In this document: positions 63,550-64,000 of the stretch, piece after piece
Layout: the number at the start of each line of letters is the position of its first letter
Numbering within the stretch: the first letter of the stretch is position 1
Assembly (NCBI RefSeq): GCF_964204865.1
Contig: NC_135251.1
Location: 14,880,001-14,944,000, forward strand
Direction of reading: 5' to 3'
Source of the DNA: Styela clava
Lineage: Eukaryota > Chordata > Ascidiacea > Stolidobranchia > Styelidae
DNA length: 64,000 bases
Position numbers and translations under genes: made by a program
Notes under the pieces: model-generated
What the model saw: only the letters and a program-made list of their open reading frames with translations
Told to the model about the DNA's origin: nothing
Database searches by the model: none

Positions 63550-64000
63550 ATGTCCGATACATCTTCGGGGTTGAAAATTTCTCATTCTTTGATGATATTT
63601 TTTGTTATTGTCTGTACAATTTTTCTGCCAGCAATTCTAGCAATTTGGTTGCTATCACTATCTATCAGAACCCATTATGGTGAGTATTCCATATTTTTCC
63701 TGAACTTGAGTTTTTGGTTGGCCATCAAACAACAAATCATTAAGATCTCATTTAAAATCTTGGTAGTGTAGTCCAATACGGTATCTCTGTATCTAGCAAT
63801 TCTCTGATCAGGTAAATTTAGTCTATATAGACTACAAATATATTTAATCCTGAAATCCTACTTTGTCTATAGTCTGGTATTTGAATCACACCTTCTGATT
63901 CAGTAATAATTTCATAATACACTAATAATGTTTCCTAACCTAAGTTCTGCGGTAGGTATTGTTAGTGTACTATTGCATGTGACTCGATTTTTCATGAGTG
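63550..64000 (+). CDS. First exon of an unidentified single-pass membrane protein (3' partial)
   Basis: The ATG at 63550 opens MSDTSSGLKISHSLMIFFVI and runs for 43 codons to a strong donor (TTATG|GTGAGT) after base 63679; the following bases to the window end are read as intron. Residues 13-38 are a hydrophobic segment (LMIFFVIVCTIFLPAILAIW), so the protein probably starts with a short cytosolic end and a signal anchor. I do not recognise the family. Without the next exon, the alternative is a chance frame next to a chance donor. Confidence 0.5.

Overview
The window is AT-rich eukaryotic DNA with spliced genes (GT-AG introns, mostly 100-1000 bp, a few above 2 kb). The gene content is animal: a GH9 cellulase-like protein with a cellulose-binding module, a Dickkopf-3-like secreted protein, an NK3-class homeobox gene, CDK5RAP3, PWP1 and a tandem family of rolling-stone-like membrane proteins. 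An invertebrate deuterostome fits best. A tunicate is my favoured guess (compact genes, GH9 plus family 2 carbohydrate-binding module, strongly diverged NK3 protein), but this is inference from content only.

Layout. 1-8666 (+): a GH9-like gene whose 5' end lies before the window; very long Lys/Pro-rich repeats lead into a CBM2-like module, an Arg/Pro/Gly/Ala linker and a GH9 domain that lacks the usual DAGD catalytic aspartates. 8985-18024: two tandem copies of a 4.3-4.7 kb block with hAT remnants, MITE-like elements and a broken rolling-stone exon in each copy. 18140-29320 (-): three intact rolling-stone-like genes in a row with identical exon phases. 35639-41461 (+): DKK3-like gene, with an 823 bp inverted-repeat element in its last intron. 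45618-47538 (+): NK3-type homeobox gene with an eh1-like motif near its C-terminus. 51472-59031 (-): CDK5RAP3 in ten exons, with several hAT-derived insertions in its introns. 59537-61189 (-): PWP1 as a single open exon. 63550 to the right edge (+): first exon of an unidentified membrane protein.

The genes do not form an obvious pathway. The GH9-like gene suggests extracellular cellulose binding. DKK3 and NK3 are developmental. CDK5RAP3 (UFMylation, ER-phagy) and PWP1 (ribosome biogenesis) are housekeeping neighbours on the same strand, 505 bp apart. The rolling-stone genes and their broken relatives show local tandem expansion and decay.

The exon models were built by hand from splice sites, reading-frame phase and family similarity. 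All multi-exon models given as intact genes keep frame across every junction. No RNA genes, CRISPR arrays or reverse-transcriptase genes were found. The strongest unusual signals are the GH9-like protein without its catalytic aspartates, the post-duplication insertion of a MITE-like element, the broken rolling-stone exons, and the displaced eh1-like motif in the homeobox protein.
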